NCBI GenBank assembly: GCA_028352435.1
Contig: JAOMMB010000003.1
Span: 1 to 64,000 of the forward strand
From: Candidatus Thioglobus sp.
Lineage (GTDB): Bacteria > Pseudomonadota > Gammaproteobacteria > PS1 > Pseudothioglobaceae
Direction: 5' to 3'
Length of the DNA: 64,000 bases
Part shown: one piece after another, positions 32,624 through 41,414 of the stretch
Position numbering within the stretch: the first letter of the stretch is position 1
Layout: each line of letters starts with the position of its first letter
Translations under genes and position numbers: made by a program
The notes under the pieces: model-generated
The model's input: only the letters and a program-made list of their open reading frames with translations
What the model was told of the DNA's origin: nothing
Databases searched by the model: none

Positions 32624-33874
32624 ATGGCATTTAACCTCTTTACTCTAATCTTTCTGATCGCTACACTTAGTTATGTAGTTACTCTGTTATGGCTTAATCT
32701 TAGACAAGACAAGGCAGTTTCAAAATCCTTTAACGCTGTGCCAGCTGAGTTTAGCGAAAAAATTACTTTGGAGCAACATCAAAAAGCAGCACAATACACA
32801 CAAGCCAAACTGCTGGTTAATCACTTTGAAATTATTTTTTCAACCCTAGTGTTACTTATATGGACATTAGGTGGCGGACTTAATTGGTTGGATACTATTT
32901 GGCAAACACAAGGCTTTGATACGATTAACACTGGCGTGTTGTTTATTATTAGCTTAATGGTAATTGGAAGTGTCATTGATTTACCCTTTAGCGTTTATCG
33001 CACCTTTGTGCTTGAGCAAAAATTTGGCTTTAATAAAATGACGATGGGTACTTTTATTGGCGACCTGTTTAAAGGATTGCTACTAATGCTCATTATCGGC
33101 TTGCCTTTAATTTACGCTATTTTGTGGCTTATGAACGAGATGGGCGGGCTTTGGTGGGCTTATGTTTGGTTGGTATTAACGGGTTTTTCGCTGTTGATGT
33201 TTTGGCTTTACCCAAGCTATATCGCGCCAATTTTTAACAAATTTAAGCCGCTGGATAATCTTGAGCTAAAAGTCAAGATTGACAGTTTACTTATTCGCAC
33301 TGGTTTTAAGAGTGATGGTGTTTTTGTAATGGACGGCTCTAAGCGCTCGGCTCATGGTAATGCGTACTTTACTGGTATTGGCAAAAACAAGCGCATTGTG
33401 TTTTTTGACACGCTACTTGAAGGCATGGAAGATAAGGAAGTCGAGGCGATTTTGGCACATGAGCTTGGGCATTTTCACCATAAGCATATTCGTAAGCACA
33501 TGATTTCTTCTTTTACTATTTCACTTTTAGGCTTAGCGCTGCTTGGCTACTTGATTAATCAGCCTTGGTTTTTTAACGGCCTTGGGGTGCAAACTATGAG
33601 TAATCATACCGCGCTGATTTTGTTCACTTTAACCTTACCAGTCTTTAGCTTTTTTATTGCACCTATTAGCAATGCCTTATCTCGCAAGCACGAGTTTGAA
33701 GCGGATAGTTTTGCCGCTAAACATACCAATGCGGATGATTTAATTTCTAGTTTGGTGAAGCTTTATCGTGACAATGCATCGACTTTAACGCCAGATAGGC
33801 TGTATTCTGCTTTTCATGATTCGCATCCAAGTGCTACTATTCGTATTAATCACTTAAAAGCGAGTGAAAACTAG
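32624..33874 (+). CDS. M48-family (Ste24-like) metallopeptidase
   Basis: AHELGHFHHKH zinc motif, N-terminal TM region, HEFEADSFAAKH. Confidence 0.92.
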   Translation: MAFNLFTLIFLIATLSYVVTLLWLNLRQDKAVSKSFNAVPAEFSEKITLEQHQKAAQYTQAKLLVNHFEIIFSTLVLLIWTLGGGLNWLDTIWQTQGFDTINTGVLFIISLMVIGSVIDLPFSVYRTFVLEQKFGFNKMTMGTFIGDLFKGLLLMLIIGLPLIYAILWLMNEMGGLWWAYVWLVLTGFSLLMFWLYPSYIAPIFNKFKPLDNLELKVKIDSLLIRTGFKSDGVFVMDGSKRSAHGNAYFTGIGKNKRIVFFDTLLEGMEDKEVEAILAHELGHFHHKHIRKHMISSFTISLLGLALLGYLINQPWFFNGLGVQTMSNHTALILFTLTLPVFSFFIAPISNALSRKHEFEADSFAAKHTNADDLISSLVKLYRDNASTLTPDRLYSAFHDSHPSATIRINHLKASEN

Positions 33875-34136
33875 CCTTTTAAGTTTATGTTTGTTGCCTA
33901 GTCTTAGCTGGGCAGTATCCAATATTGCTGATGGCAAACTTTTGTATGATGAGAGCTGTGCCAAATGCCACCACACACCATATCAATCACTAGGTTGGAA
34001 CGAGATGACTAGTAAAGCAGAACTCGGCTATATGATCGAATCTTGTAGTGATTATTTTCAACTGGATTGGAATGTGCAAGATATCGAAGATACAAGTGAG
34101 TATTTAAACGCTGAGTTTTTCTTTTTAGAAAAATAA
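33864..34136 (+). CDS. Small secreted c-type cytochrome
   Basis: Signal peptide, single CAKCH heme motif; overlaps end of M48 gene. Confidence 0.8.
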   Translation: MKTSLLSLCLLPSLSWAVSNIADGKLLYDESCAKCHHTPYQSLGWNEMTSKAELGYMIESCSDYFQLDWNVQDIEDTSEYLNAEFFFLEK

Positions 34137-34173
34137 GCGGTATACTTAACTGCAAAGATTAACGGAGAATATA

Positions 34174-34449
34174 ATGAAAATACCTTTACTAGCTGTGACA
34201 TTACTTGTTAGCAACTTTGCAATTGCCAATGAAGAAGGCCAGGAATTGCACGAAGAATCTTGTGTTGCTTGCCATATGGTAACCCATGATGATGCCTTCT
34301 ACACACGTGATAGCTCCAAGATGGCTACATTGTCTGATTTAAGTCGCCAAGTAAGTATGTGTACTTCAAACTTTAATCTTGGCTGGTTCCCGGATGAGGA
34401 AAAAGCAGTATTAGATTACTTAAATACTAAGTATTATAAATTCAAATAA
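34174..34449 (+). CDS. Small secreted c-type cytochrome (paralogous to previous)
   Basis: Signal peptide, CVACH motif, QVSMCTSNFNLGWFPDEEKAVLDYLNTKYYKF C-terminus. Confidence 0.85.
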   Translation: MKIPLLAVTLLVSNFAIANEEGQELHEESCVACHMVTHDDAFYTRDSSKMATLSDLSRQVSMCTSNFNLGWFPDEEKAVLDYLNTKYYKFK

Positions 34450-34452
34450 TAA

Positions 34453-35415
34453 TTGGACTTAACACGGCGTCAAAAATGGCGCATTGAAAAAATCCAAGCT
34501 GAGCGCATTGCTCGAGCTAATCGAGTTGCTGATGATAATGAGCTAACGCTAGAATCTGACAACGCACAAACTGGATTGGTCATTACCCGCTATGGTCAGC
34601 GCCTACTGGTTGAAGCGCAATCGGGCGAGCTTTATCAATGTACTGGCAGGCGCAATATTGAGCTGTCTGTTGCTGGCGATCAGGTGATTTTTCAAACCAC
34701 TGATAATAACGAAGGCGTGGTGACAGCGCTATTGCCACGAGATAATTTCCTCACGCGTTCTCAAAAACTTATCGCCGCTAATATTGATGAGCTGTGGTTG
34801 GTAGTGGCAATTGAGCCACATTACCAATTTGAGCTAATTGATCGGTATTTGGTGGTGGCTGAAAATGCTGGATTGCCAATTAATATCGTGGTCAATAAAA
34901 TTGAATTGAGTGATGATTTTGATCAAGTTAAGCACGATTTTTCACTGTACGAATCTGCAGGATATTCGGTGCACTATTTGAGTGTTAAAGCCCAAACTAA
35001 TGTGGCCGAATTTAAGGCGCAACTTAATCATAAAGCACATATCTTTTTAGGACAATCTGGTGTTGGTAAATCTTCATTGATTAATGAGCTAATCCCAGAT
35101 CTAAACTTGCGAGTTAACGAGATATCCACCAAGAGCAAACTTGGCAAGCACACCACCACAAACACCACGCTTTATCACATTCCTTCAGGCGGTGATTTGA
35201 TTGACTCACCAGGTATTCGTGAGTTTCAATTAGACGATTTAACGGATAAAGAAATTTTAAGTGGTTTTAAAGAATTTAAGCCGTTTATTGGTGAGTGCAA
35301 ATTTAGAAATTGTGCACATATCAATGAGCCAAAATGTGCGATTAAAACTGCAGTAGAAGATGGCGCGATTAATCCCAAGCGCTACCACAGCTATTTGCAA
35401 CTGATTGGCGCTTAA
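34453..35415 (+). CDS. rsgA: Ribosome small subunit GTPase RsgA (TTG start)
   Basis: GQSGVGKSSLINEL, TTNTTLYHIPSGGDLIDSPGIREF circularly permuted GTPase, C-terminal Zn motif CKFRNCAHINEPKC. Confidence 0.95.
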   Translation: MDLTRRQKWRIEKIQAERIARANRVADDNELTLESDNAQTGLVITRYGQRLLVEAQSGELYQCTGRRNIELSVAGDQVIFQTTDNNEGVVTALLPRDNFLTRSQKLIAANIDELWLVVAIEPHYQFELIDRYLVVAENAGLPINIVVNKIELSDDFDQVKHDFSLYESAGYSVHYLSVKAQTNVAEFKAQLNHKAHIFLGQSGVGKSSLINELIPDLNLRVNEISTKSKLGKHTTTNTTLYHIPSGGDLIDSPGIREFQLDDLTDKEILSGFKEFKPFIGECKFRNCAHINEPKCAIKTAVEDGAINPKRYHSYLQLIGA

Positions 35416-36543
35416 ATGAACATTGAAATTATTGATCAAATTAGTAGTATTGATCGCGCGCAGTGGAACGCGCTCATTACTGATAATAACCCTTTTTGCA
35501 AGCATGAATTTCTAGAAGCACTAGAGACGCATAATTGCGTTGGTAGCAAATTTGGCTGGATTCCTAGGCATGTGATTATCACTGAGAATAAACAATTAAT
35601 CGGCGCAGCAATTTTGTACGAAAAATACAATAACTATGGCGAGTTTGTGTTTGACCATGTATGGCACAATGCGTATGAAAAATACGGCCTTAATTATTAT
35701 CCAAAGCTTACTTCAGCCATTCCTTATACGCCAGCAAGTGGCGTCAGGTTTTTAGCTAATAAAAGTGACGAAAAGCGTGTTTTTCCATTGCTTTTGGACG
35801 CCATTCTTAAAATTTGCGAAAAAATTAACGCCAGTAGTTTTCACTGTCTTTTTCCTAAAGGTGAGATTGAATTTTTTAAGGAAAAAGAGCTTTTTATCCG
35901 AAATGACTGTCAATTTCATTGGAAAAATGATGATTATGCCAATTTTGATGATTTTTTGGCGAATTTAAAGCCAAAAAAGCGCAAAAACATACGCCAAGAG
36001 CGCTCCAAGGTGCAAAATCAAGGTGTTGTTATTCGCAAGCTTGATGGAAATAGCGCTTCAGAAGCTGATTGGCAAAATTTCGCAAATTTTTATAATCAAA
36101 CTTTCTTAGAAAAAAGCGGTACGCCAACACTTAATCTTGGCTTTTTTAAATCTATTGCCAAATCTTTGCCTGAGCAAATATTGTTATTTTTGGCAGATTT
36201 TAAGGGTGAATGTGTTGCTGGATCGTTAATGTTTAAAAGCGATACTCATCTCTATGGTCGCCATTGGGGTTGTTCTGAGCAAGTCGATCACTTGCATTTT
36301 GAGGCGTGTTATTACCAAGGTATTGAATACGCGATTAAACACAAGCTGCAAGTCTTTGAGCCCGGTGCCCAGGGTGAACACAAAGTCGCTCGTGGGTTTT
36401 TGCCCACGCTCACTCAATCAGCGCATTGGATCAAAGATGAGACATTTAAAGAGCCAATTAAACACTTTTGTGCTCAAGAATCTGAGCATGTTGCTCATTA
36501 TATTAAGCAAGTAAATACTCACAATCCTTATAAAAAAGACTAG
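35416..36543 (+). CDS. GNAT/FemAB-like acyltransferase (PF04339 type)
   Basis: FLEALETHNCVGSKFGWIPRHV, FEPGAQGEHKVARGFLPTLTQSAHWI characteristic of this family. Confidence 0.88.
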   Translation: MNIEIIDQISSIDRAQWNALITDNNPFCKHEFLEALETHNCVGSKFGWIPRHVIITENKQLIGAAILYEKYNNYGEFVFDHVWHNAYEKYGLNYYPKLTSAIPYTPASGVRFLANKSDEKRVFPLLLDAILKICEKINASSFHCLFPKGEIEFFKEKELFIRNDCQFHWKNDDYANFDDFLANLKPKKRKNIRQERSKVQNQGVVIRKLDGNSASEADWQNFANFYNQTFLEKSGTPTLNLGFFKSIAKSLPEQILLFLADFKGECVAGSLMFKSDTHLYGRHWGCSEQVDHLHFEACYYQGIEYAIKHKLQVFEPGAQGEHKVARGFLPTLTQSAHWIKDETFKEPIKHFCAQESEHVAHYIKQVNTHNPYKKD

Positions 36544-36545
36544 CC

Positions 36546-37133
36546 ATGAAACAATATTCAGCTGCGTGTGATCAAAACAAAGACCCTATTTTAAAGGTAA
36601 TCAAGCCTCTGCTATTAAATGCAAAATCGGTACTAGAAGTTGGCAGTGGAACTGGACAGCACTGCGTATATTTTGCCAAAGAATTACCACACCTTACTTG
36701 GCAAGCTAGCGATCAGTCTATGTATCTACCCAGTATTAGCGCCTGGATAGATGATGCAAAACTAGCCAACACACCAAAAGCACTAAAGCTCAACGTAGAT
36801 TTAGATTGGCCAGAAGATAAATATCAGGCTATTTACTCTGCCAATACTGTGCATATCATGAGCTGGGAGATGGTGCTTAATTTTTTCAAAGGTGTTGGAC
36901 AGGCGCTAGATAAAGGCGGCGTGTTTATTCTTTATGGGCCTTTTAACTATCAAGGGCAATACACTTCGCAAAGTAATGCTAATTTTGACTTATTGCTTAA
37001 AGATAACAACCCGCTTAGTGCTATTCGTGATTTTGAAGCGCTTAATCAGCTTGCTCAGAAAGTAGGATTGAGCCTAGTAAATGATTTTGCAATGCCTGCT
37101 AACAATCGCATCCTTTGCTGGGAAAAACAATAA
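36546..37133 (+). CDS. DUF938-family SAM-dependent methyltransferase
   Basis: VLEVGSGTGQHCVYFAKELPHLTWQASD, YSANTVHIMSWEMV, LYGPFNYQGQYTSQSN. Confidence 0.88.
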   Translation: MKQYSAACDQNKDPILKVIKPLLLNAKSVLEVGSGTGQHCVYFAKELPHLTWQASDQSMYLPSISAWIDDAKLANTPKALKLNVDLDWPEDKYQAIYSANTVHIMSWEMVLNFFKGVGQALDKGGVFILYGPFNYQGQYTSQSNANFDLLLKDNNPLSAIRDFEALNQLAQKVGLSLVNDFAMPANNRILCWEKQ

Positions 37134-37134
37134 G

Positions 37135-38151
37135 TTATTTAGATAAATCGATATCTTGACCTGAATCTAATATTTTTTGTCTATAAACGCGTAGATAGTC
37201 AAAAATACTATCGGGGTATTGTTTATAGTGACGCTCACCAATATAGCGCAAGTGTCCTGCAAAATGGTAACTATAAAGCAGCGCATCAATACGCATTACC
37301 TCAACACCTTGATCAAACATGACAATCCCTGGTCGGTAATTTAAACGTAGTTCTCTGGCGTATGCGCTTGGTGTAGTTTTGTTGCCATTAACATCAATGA
37401 TGGCTTGGTTAGATTCTGCATCGAAGCGCACCACATCAAACAAATCTAATTCTTTTAAAATCTCAGGATTTTTTAAGTGCCCATCGTGTAGTTTATTACA
37501 CAAAACACAGTACTGATCTTCAAACATTACCAATAATGGTTTGTCTCTTTTTATGCTTAAATCTGTGATTTCTTGAAAAGCACTATGATCTTTAAGTTGA
37601 TACTGTTTGATGCGGTTTTGCTGCGAAGTAAACTCGGCCAATGTAGTGTGTTGGTAAGCGCGATTTTTTACAAAATTAAGTATGTTCTTAAAACTCTCAA
37701 CTGAACGATAGCCATTAACTTTATAAACTAACTTATTGTTTTGATCTAAGAAAACAATGGTTGGGGTAAAGTTAACTTTGTAATAGTTTCTAACCTCTTC
37801 CTCGGACATGGTTAGATCTTCATTTAGTATCACTTCTTTATTGCCACGAATGTTAATCGCTACTACATCAAAGTTATCTTTAATGATTTGAGTGTTGGCG
37901 TTATTCTTAAAGCCTTCTTCTACCATTTTGTAACAATACGGGCAACCAGTTAAATGCATGTAAAGCATTAGGTGCTTATTTTTATCTTTCGCCTCTTCTA
38001 CATCTTCAGCGATATCTAAAAAACTATCCTTAAACCACTCAGGTAGCTCAGACACCTTTCCACCTACAATTTTCCCAGGTTCAACTGCATTTACATGAGT
38101 AAACATACCACTTAACATAAAAACAGCCAATATCAGTTTCAAATATTTCAT
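37135..38151 (-). CDS. Secreted double-thioredoxin-fold protein, SoxW-like
   Basis: Signal peptide; two CxxC-containing domains: HLTGCPYCYK and EDQYCVLCNK. Confidence 0.75.
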   Translation of the reverse strand: MKYLKLILAVFMLSGMFTHVNAVEPGKIVGGKVSELPEWFKDSFLDIAEDVEEAKDKNKHLMLYMHLTGCPYCYKMVEEGFKNNANTQIIKDNFDVVAINIRGNKEVILNEDLTMSEEEVRNYYKVNFTPTIVFLDQNNKLVYKVNGYRSVESFKNILNFVKNRAYQHTTLAEFTSQQNRIKQYQLKDHSAFQEITDLSIKRDKPLLVMFEDQYCVLCNKLHDGHLKNPEILKELDLFDVVRFDAESNQAIIDVNGNKTTPSAYARELRLNYRPGIVMFDQGVEVMRIDALLYSYHFAGHLRYIGERHYKQYPDSIFDYLRVYRQKILDSGQDIDLSK

Positions 38152-38169
38152 ATATTCTCCTTACAAAGT

Positions 38170-39480
38170 TTATTCAAATTCCATTTGTTTAAAGATACGC
38201 TCAGCGTTTTGCTTGTGCAGTTCTCTATAAGTTCCGCGGTCTCTAAACATAGACTGGTCAATATTGTAAGCTTCATATAAGTCGCCATCTTCATCCAGCA
38301 CTTTTTGAACTTGCGTATGCATATAAACTAAATAATCTTTGGTGAACTTAGTAACAGTCGCTAAGTCTGTTGGTGCGCCATGGCCAGGAATAATAATCGT
38401 TGGCTCTAGTGCTTCAATCTTGTCCCAAGTTTCAATCCAAGCAGAGACATTGGTGCGTGGGAATATTGGAAGCATGCGCTCATTAAAGGCTGTGTCGCCA
38501 CTAATCAATAGCTTTTGATCTGGCAGCCACAACTGAATATCATCTGGAGAGTGCGAAGCACCAATGTGCATTAACTCAATCTTGGTGTTGCCCATTGGTA
38601 GGTTAAGCTTTTCTTCAAAAGTAAGATCTGGACGTACAATTTTGGTGCCAATTGATTTGTCTTTTTGCACTCTTAAGGCGCGAGCATAAATATCCTCACC
38701 TTTGTGTTTAATCTCTTTGTCGGCTTCTACATGCGCGACAATAATTGCGCCCTGCTCTTTCCAGTAGTTCGAGCCCAAGATTGCATGACCTTGTGAATTT
38801 TCTAAAACAACGTATTTAACCTTCTGATCCGTCACTTTTTTGATTTCTTCATGCATGGCTTTAGCCACTAAATAGCTACCGCCAGCATTAAATACTAAAA
38901 CACCGTCAGTGGTTACGATGAACGAAAGATTGTTGTTATGGTATGCATTCTCATAAGTGTATGGCTGAGGGGCGCCAATAGCAGAATAGACATTTTCTGC
39001 CACTTCTTCTGGCAATCTATACAAAATATTACTTGGCTCATGATCACTCATACTGACAGGATTTAGCTCATCTTGCCAGGCAAAAAATCCATCAGAGTAA
39101 TTCTTAACATTGGTATAGCCCATGTTTTCTAAAGTTTTAGCGGCGAGTGGTGAACGAAGGTTTCTTCCACAATAAACAATGATCGGTGTGTCTTTAGAAG
39201 TGACGTGATCAGCAATTTGAAACTCTATCCAGCCGCGCGCAATATTAATATTTTGACCGCGATTAATGGTACCTGTAACTTTTAGCTCAAAAGGCGTGCG
39301 CACATCAATCAAGACAACATTTGGATCTTCATTCAAAATTTTGTCTAGCTCTGCAGTATTGATATTAACAATTTGCTGGTTAACGGATTCTAGCATTTTG
39401 TTGCCATCAATGATATCAATATCAGCTTGGGAATTTAGCGCTGCGAATAAAGCGGTTATACTTAAAAGTTTTTTTAACAT
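38170..39480 (-). CDS. Secreted rhodanese-metallo-beta-lactamase fold fusion (SoxH-like)
   Basis: Signal peptide, rhodanese domain (VVLIDVRTPFEL...VYCGRNLRS), MBL domain (HIGASHSPDD, LLISGDTAF, IIIPGHGAPTD). Confidence 0.82.
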   Translation of the reverse strand: MLKKLLSITALFAALNSQADIDIIDGNKMLESVNQQIVNINTAELDKILNEDPNVVLIDVRTPFELKVTGTINRGQNINIARGWIEFQIADHVTSKDTPIIVYCGRNLRSPLAAKTLENMGYTNVKNYSDGFFAWQDELNPVSMSDHEPSNILYRLPEEVAENVYSAIGAPQPYTYENAYHNNNLSFIVTTDGVLVFNAGGSYLVAKAMHEEIKKVTDQKVKYVVLENSQGHAILGSNYWKEQGAIIVAHVEADKEIKHKGEDIYARALRVQKDKSIGTKIVRPDLTFEEKLNLPMGNTKIELMHIGASHSPDDIQLWLPDQKLLISGDTAFNERMLPIFPRTNVSAWIETWDKIEALEPTIIIPGHGAPTDLATVTKFTKDYLVYMHTQVQKVLDEDGDLYEAYNIDQSMFRDRGTYRELHKQNAERIFKQMEFE

Positions 39481-39580
39481 TAGGATTTATTATTAAAATA
39501 GTTATGTTCCATTATCACATATAGGATTAGCTAATGCTATAATTTAGGTTTATCATATTATAATCAAAAAGGAGAAAACT

Positions 39581-40372
39581 ATGAAAAAATTACTAACAGT
39601 TCTAGCGCTATCGAGCACCCTTAGTATAGGGATTACTCATGCACAAAACTGGAGCCCTTGGAATAATACCAATGGTAATTATTACAATCCATTTTCCAAT
39701 AATAATGGCTCAAATACGCCATGGAATAACAATAATAACTTTAGCCCTTTTAATAATTCACGCCCTTTTAGTTTTAATACCGGCTCTCAGCCGTTTGGTT
39801 TTAATACTGGTTCAAACTCTTTTGGCCCATTTAATAACAATCGTAATTGGCAGAATCAAAATTTTAATCCCATGGGCGTCGCCAAATCCGCAGGTGTCAC
39901 TATACAGGACACTGTTGATACGCTAGCTAATGATGAGCCGGCAAAAATTACACCAGATATGTTCTTGCAAATGGTACAAGTAACTGAAGTTGATGAAGGC
40001 ATTACAGGCCCTGAAGTCGATGAATCGATCAAATCGATGGCGACTAATGAATCAATTTTGCATGTGGCCATGTTTCCATTGAGCGAACAAATCGCTAATG
40101 TAACGGGTAAGCCTTATCGGCATTTAACCATTCATAATATTTGTGATGCAGCAACGGCCGGCAAGATTGCTGATATTGATGACAGATATGCTGTGATTTT
40201 GCCTTGTCGAATTGCTGTCGTTGAAGGCAAAGATGGCAAGATTAGAATGATCAGTATGAATGTTGACGTTATGAAGGCTATGAATTTGCCAGATTCTGCG
40301 CTAGGTCCTGCAACAGATGTCGCTGAAAAAATGAATGCTATTATTGAAGGTGCCAAGGAAGGCTCTTTCTAG
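39581..40372 (+). CDS. Secreted Asn/Phe/Pro-rich protein with DUF302-like C-terminal domain
   Basis: Signal peptide, NNxNxFSPFNN...PFGFNTGSN low-complexity region, C-terminal DUF302-like sequence (ILHVAMFPLSEQIANVTGKPYRHLTIHNICDA). Confidence 0.78.
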   Translation: MKKLLTVLALSSTLSIGITHAQNWSPWNNTNGNYYNPFSNNNGSNTPWNNNNNFSPFNNSRPFSFNTGSQPFGFNTGSNSFGPFNNNRNWQNQNFNPMGVAKSAGVTIQDTVDTLANDEPAKITPDMFLQMVQVTEVDEGITGPEVDESIKSMATNESILHVAMFPLSEQIANVTGKPYRHLTIHNICDAATAGKIADIDDRYAVILPCRIAVVEGKDGKIRMISMNVDVMKAMNLPDSALGPATDVAEKMNAIIEGAKEGSF

Positions 40373-40388
40373 ATCCATTCTAGCATCC

Positions 40389-40422
40389 AATAAAAAAGCC
40401 TGCAGTTGCAGGCTTTTTTATT
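40389..40422. terminator. Bidirectional terminator between convergent genes
   Basis: AAAAAAGCCTGCA-GT-TGCAGGCTTTTTT. Confidence 0.9.
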
Positions 40423-40438
40423 GGATTTTTTTAGCTAC

Positions 40439-40813
40439 TCAAAATCTTAAATTAACAAACCCCATTCTAATTAGGTTTAACCAGCCAACAATTAACAATA
40501 TTCCACCTATCGGTGTTAAAAATACTAAAGGATGATAGTGAGTAAACGAATATAAATACAAACTGCCGGAAAATAAGATAATGCCTAATACAAATATCCA
40601 TACACTTTGTTGAATGATTTTAAGCGGTTTGAATTGGTAAAGCCCAGCCAGTATGGCTATCATTAATGTGTGATACATTTGGTAAGTGGCTGCGGTTTGA
40701 ATTCTAGCAATATCTTTAACTTCCAAAATGTCTTTTAACATGTGCGCTACCATAGCACCCATAACAACTGCTAATGCACCACTTAGGGCGATAAAAATCC
40801 AGATTTTTTTCAT
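40439..40813 (-). CDS. DUF423-family membrane protein
   Basis: MKKIWIFIALSGALAVVMGAMVAHML...TAATYQMYHTLMI. Confidence 0.88.
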   Translation of the reverse strand: MKKIWIFIALSGALAVVMGAMVAHMLKDILEVKDIARIQTAATYQMYHTLMIAILAGLYQFKPLKIIQQSVWIFVLGIILFSGSLYLYSFTHYHPLVFLTPIGGILLIVGWLNLIRMGFVNLRF

Positions 40814-40974
40814 TGAAATTTTAATAAAAAATAATTAACTTTTATAACTATACGCCTAATTGTTTAATAATAGTTGTGCTTATAGTATTTTTAAGGCCAC
40901 CCAATAAGGCGTATATTAAGAAACACTCAATGATTAATACATTGAAGAATTTTAAACAAAAGAGGAGAAATAAA

Positions 40975-41397
40975 ATGCTAGCTCATACCAAAAAAAACTT
41001 TGAGACTTATCCGACTAATCGTGTAGTTGCGATCATAGATAGCAAAATGGAAGCTGATGAAGTCTGCTGTGAATTATTACAAGCTGGATTTGACAGTGCT
41101 GATATTGACCAATCATTTGGCAAAGAAGGCTTAAAGTTTCTTGATCCAGATGGACGTAGCCATGGATTAATGACCAAGCTGATTCGAAAGTGGCAGTTTA
41201 TTGCACAAGGTGAAGAATTAAGATATTTAAATCGAATTAAAAAAGGCTTAAAAGCGGGTCATGCAATTGTCAGCGTTCCAGCTCTAACAGAATCTGCACG
41301 CACTAAAGTGGCAGATATTTTAAGATCACATCATGCTGAAGGGATTCGCTTCTATGGACATTTTTATGTTGAAAACTTAGATAAGGCTGCTATTTAA
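40975..41397 (+). CDS. Hypothetical soluble protein (140 aa)
   Basis: ATG at 40975 preceded by AGAGGAGAAATAAA Shine-Dalgarno; NRVVAIIDSKMEADEVCCELLQAGF resembles general-stress-protein-type domains. Confidence 0.65.
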   Translation: MLAHTKKNFETYPTNRVVAIIDSKMEADEVCCELLQAGFDSADIDQSFGKEGLKFLDPDGRSHGLMTKLIRKWQFIAQGEELRYLNRIKKGLKAGHAIVSVPALTESARTKVADILRSHHAEGIRFYGHFYVENLDKAAI

Positions 41398-41414
41398 ATA
41401 CTTAGCTAGGTTGT

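Noticed and set aside
34453-35415. RsgA ORF beginning with TTG considered a 5'-truncated gene
   Set aside because: The TTG-initiated N-terminus (MDLTRRQKWRIEKIQAERIARANR) looks complete; alternative start codon is the simpler explanation
39640-39870. AAT/AAC-rich quasi-repeats that could look like a microsatellite or repeat array
   Set aside because: They are in frame within the Asn-rich coding region and lack constant repeats with unique spacers; not a CRISPR or non-coding array
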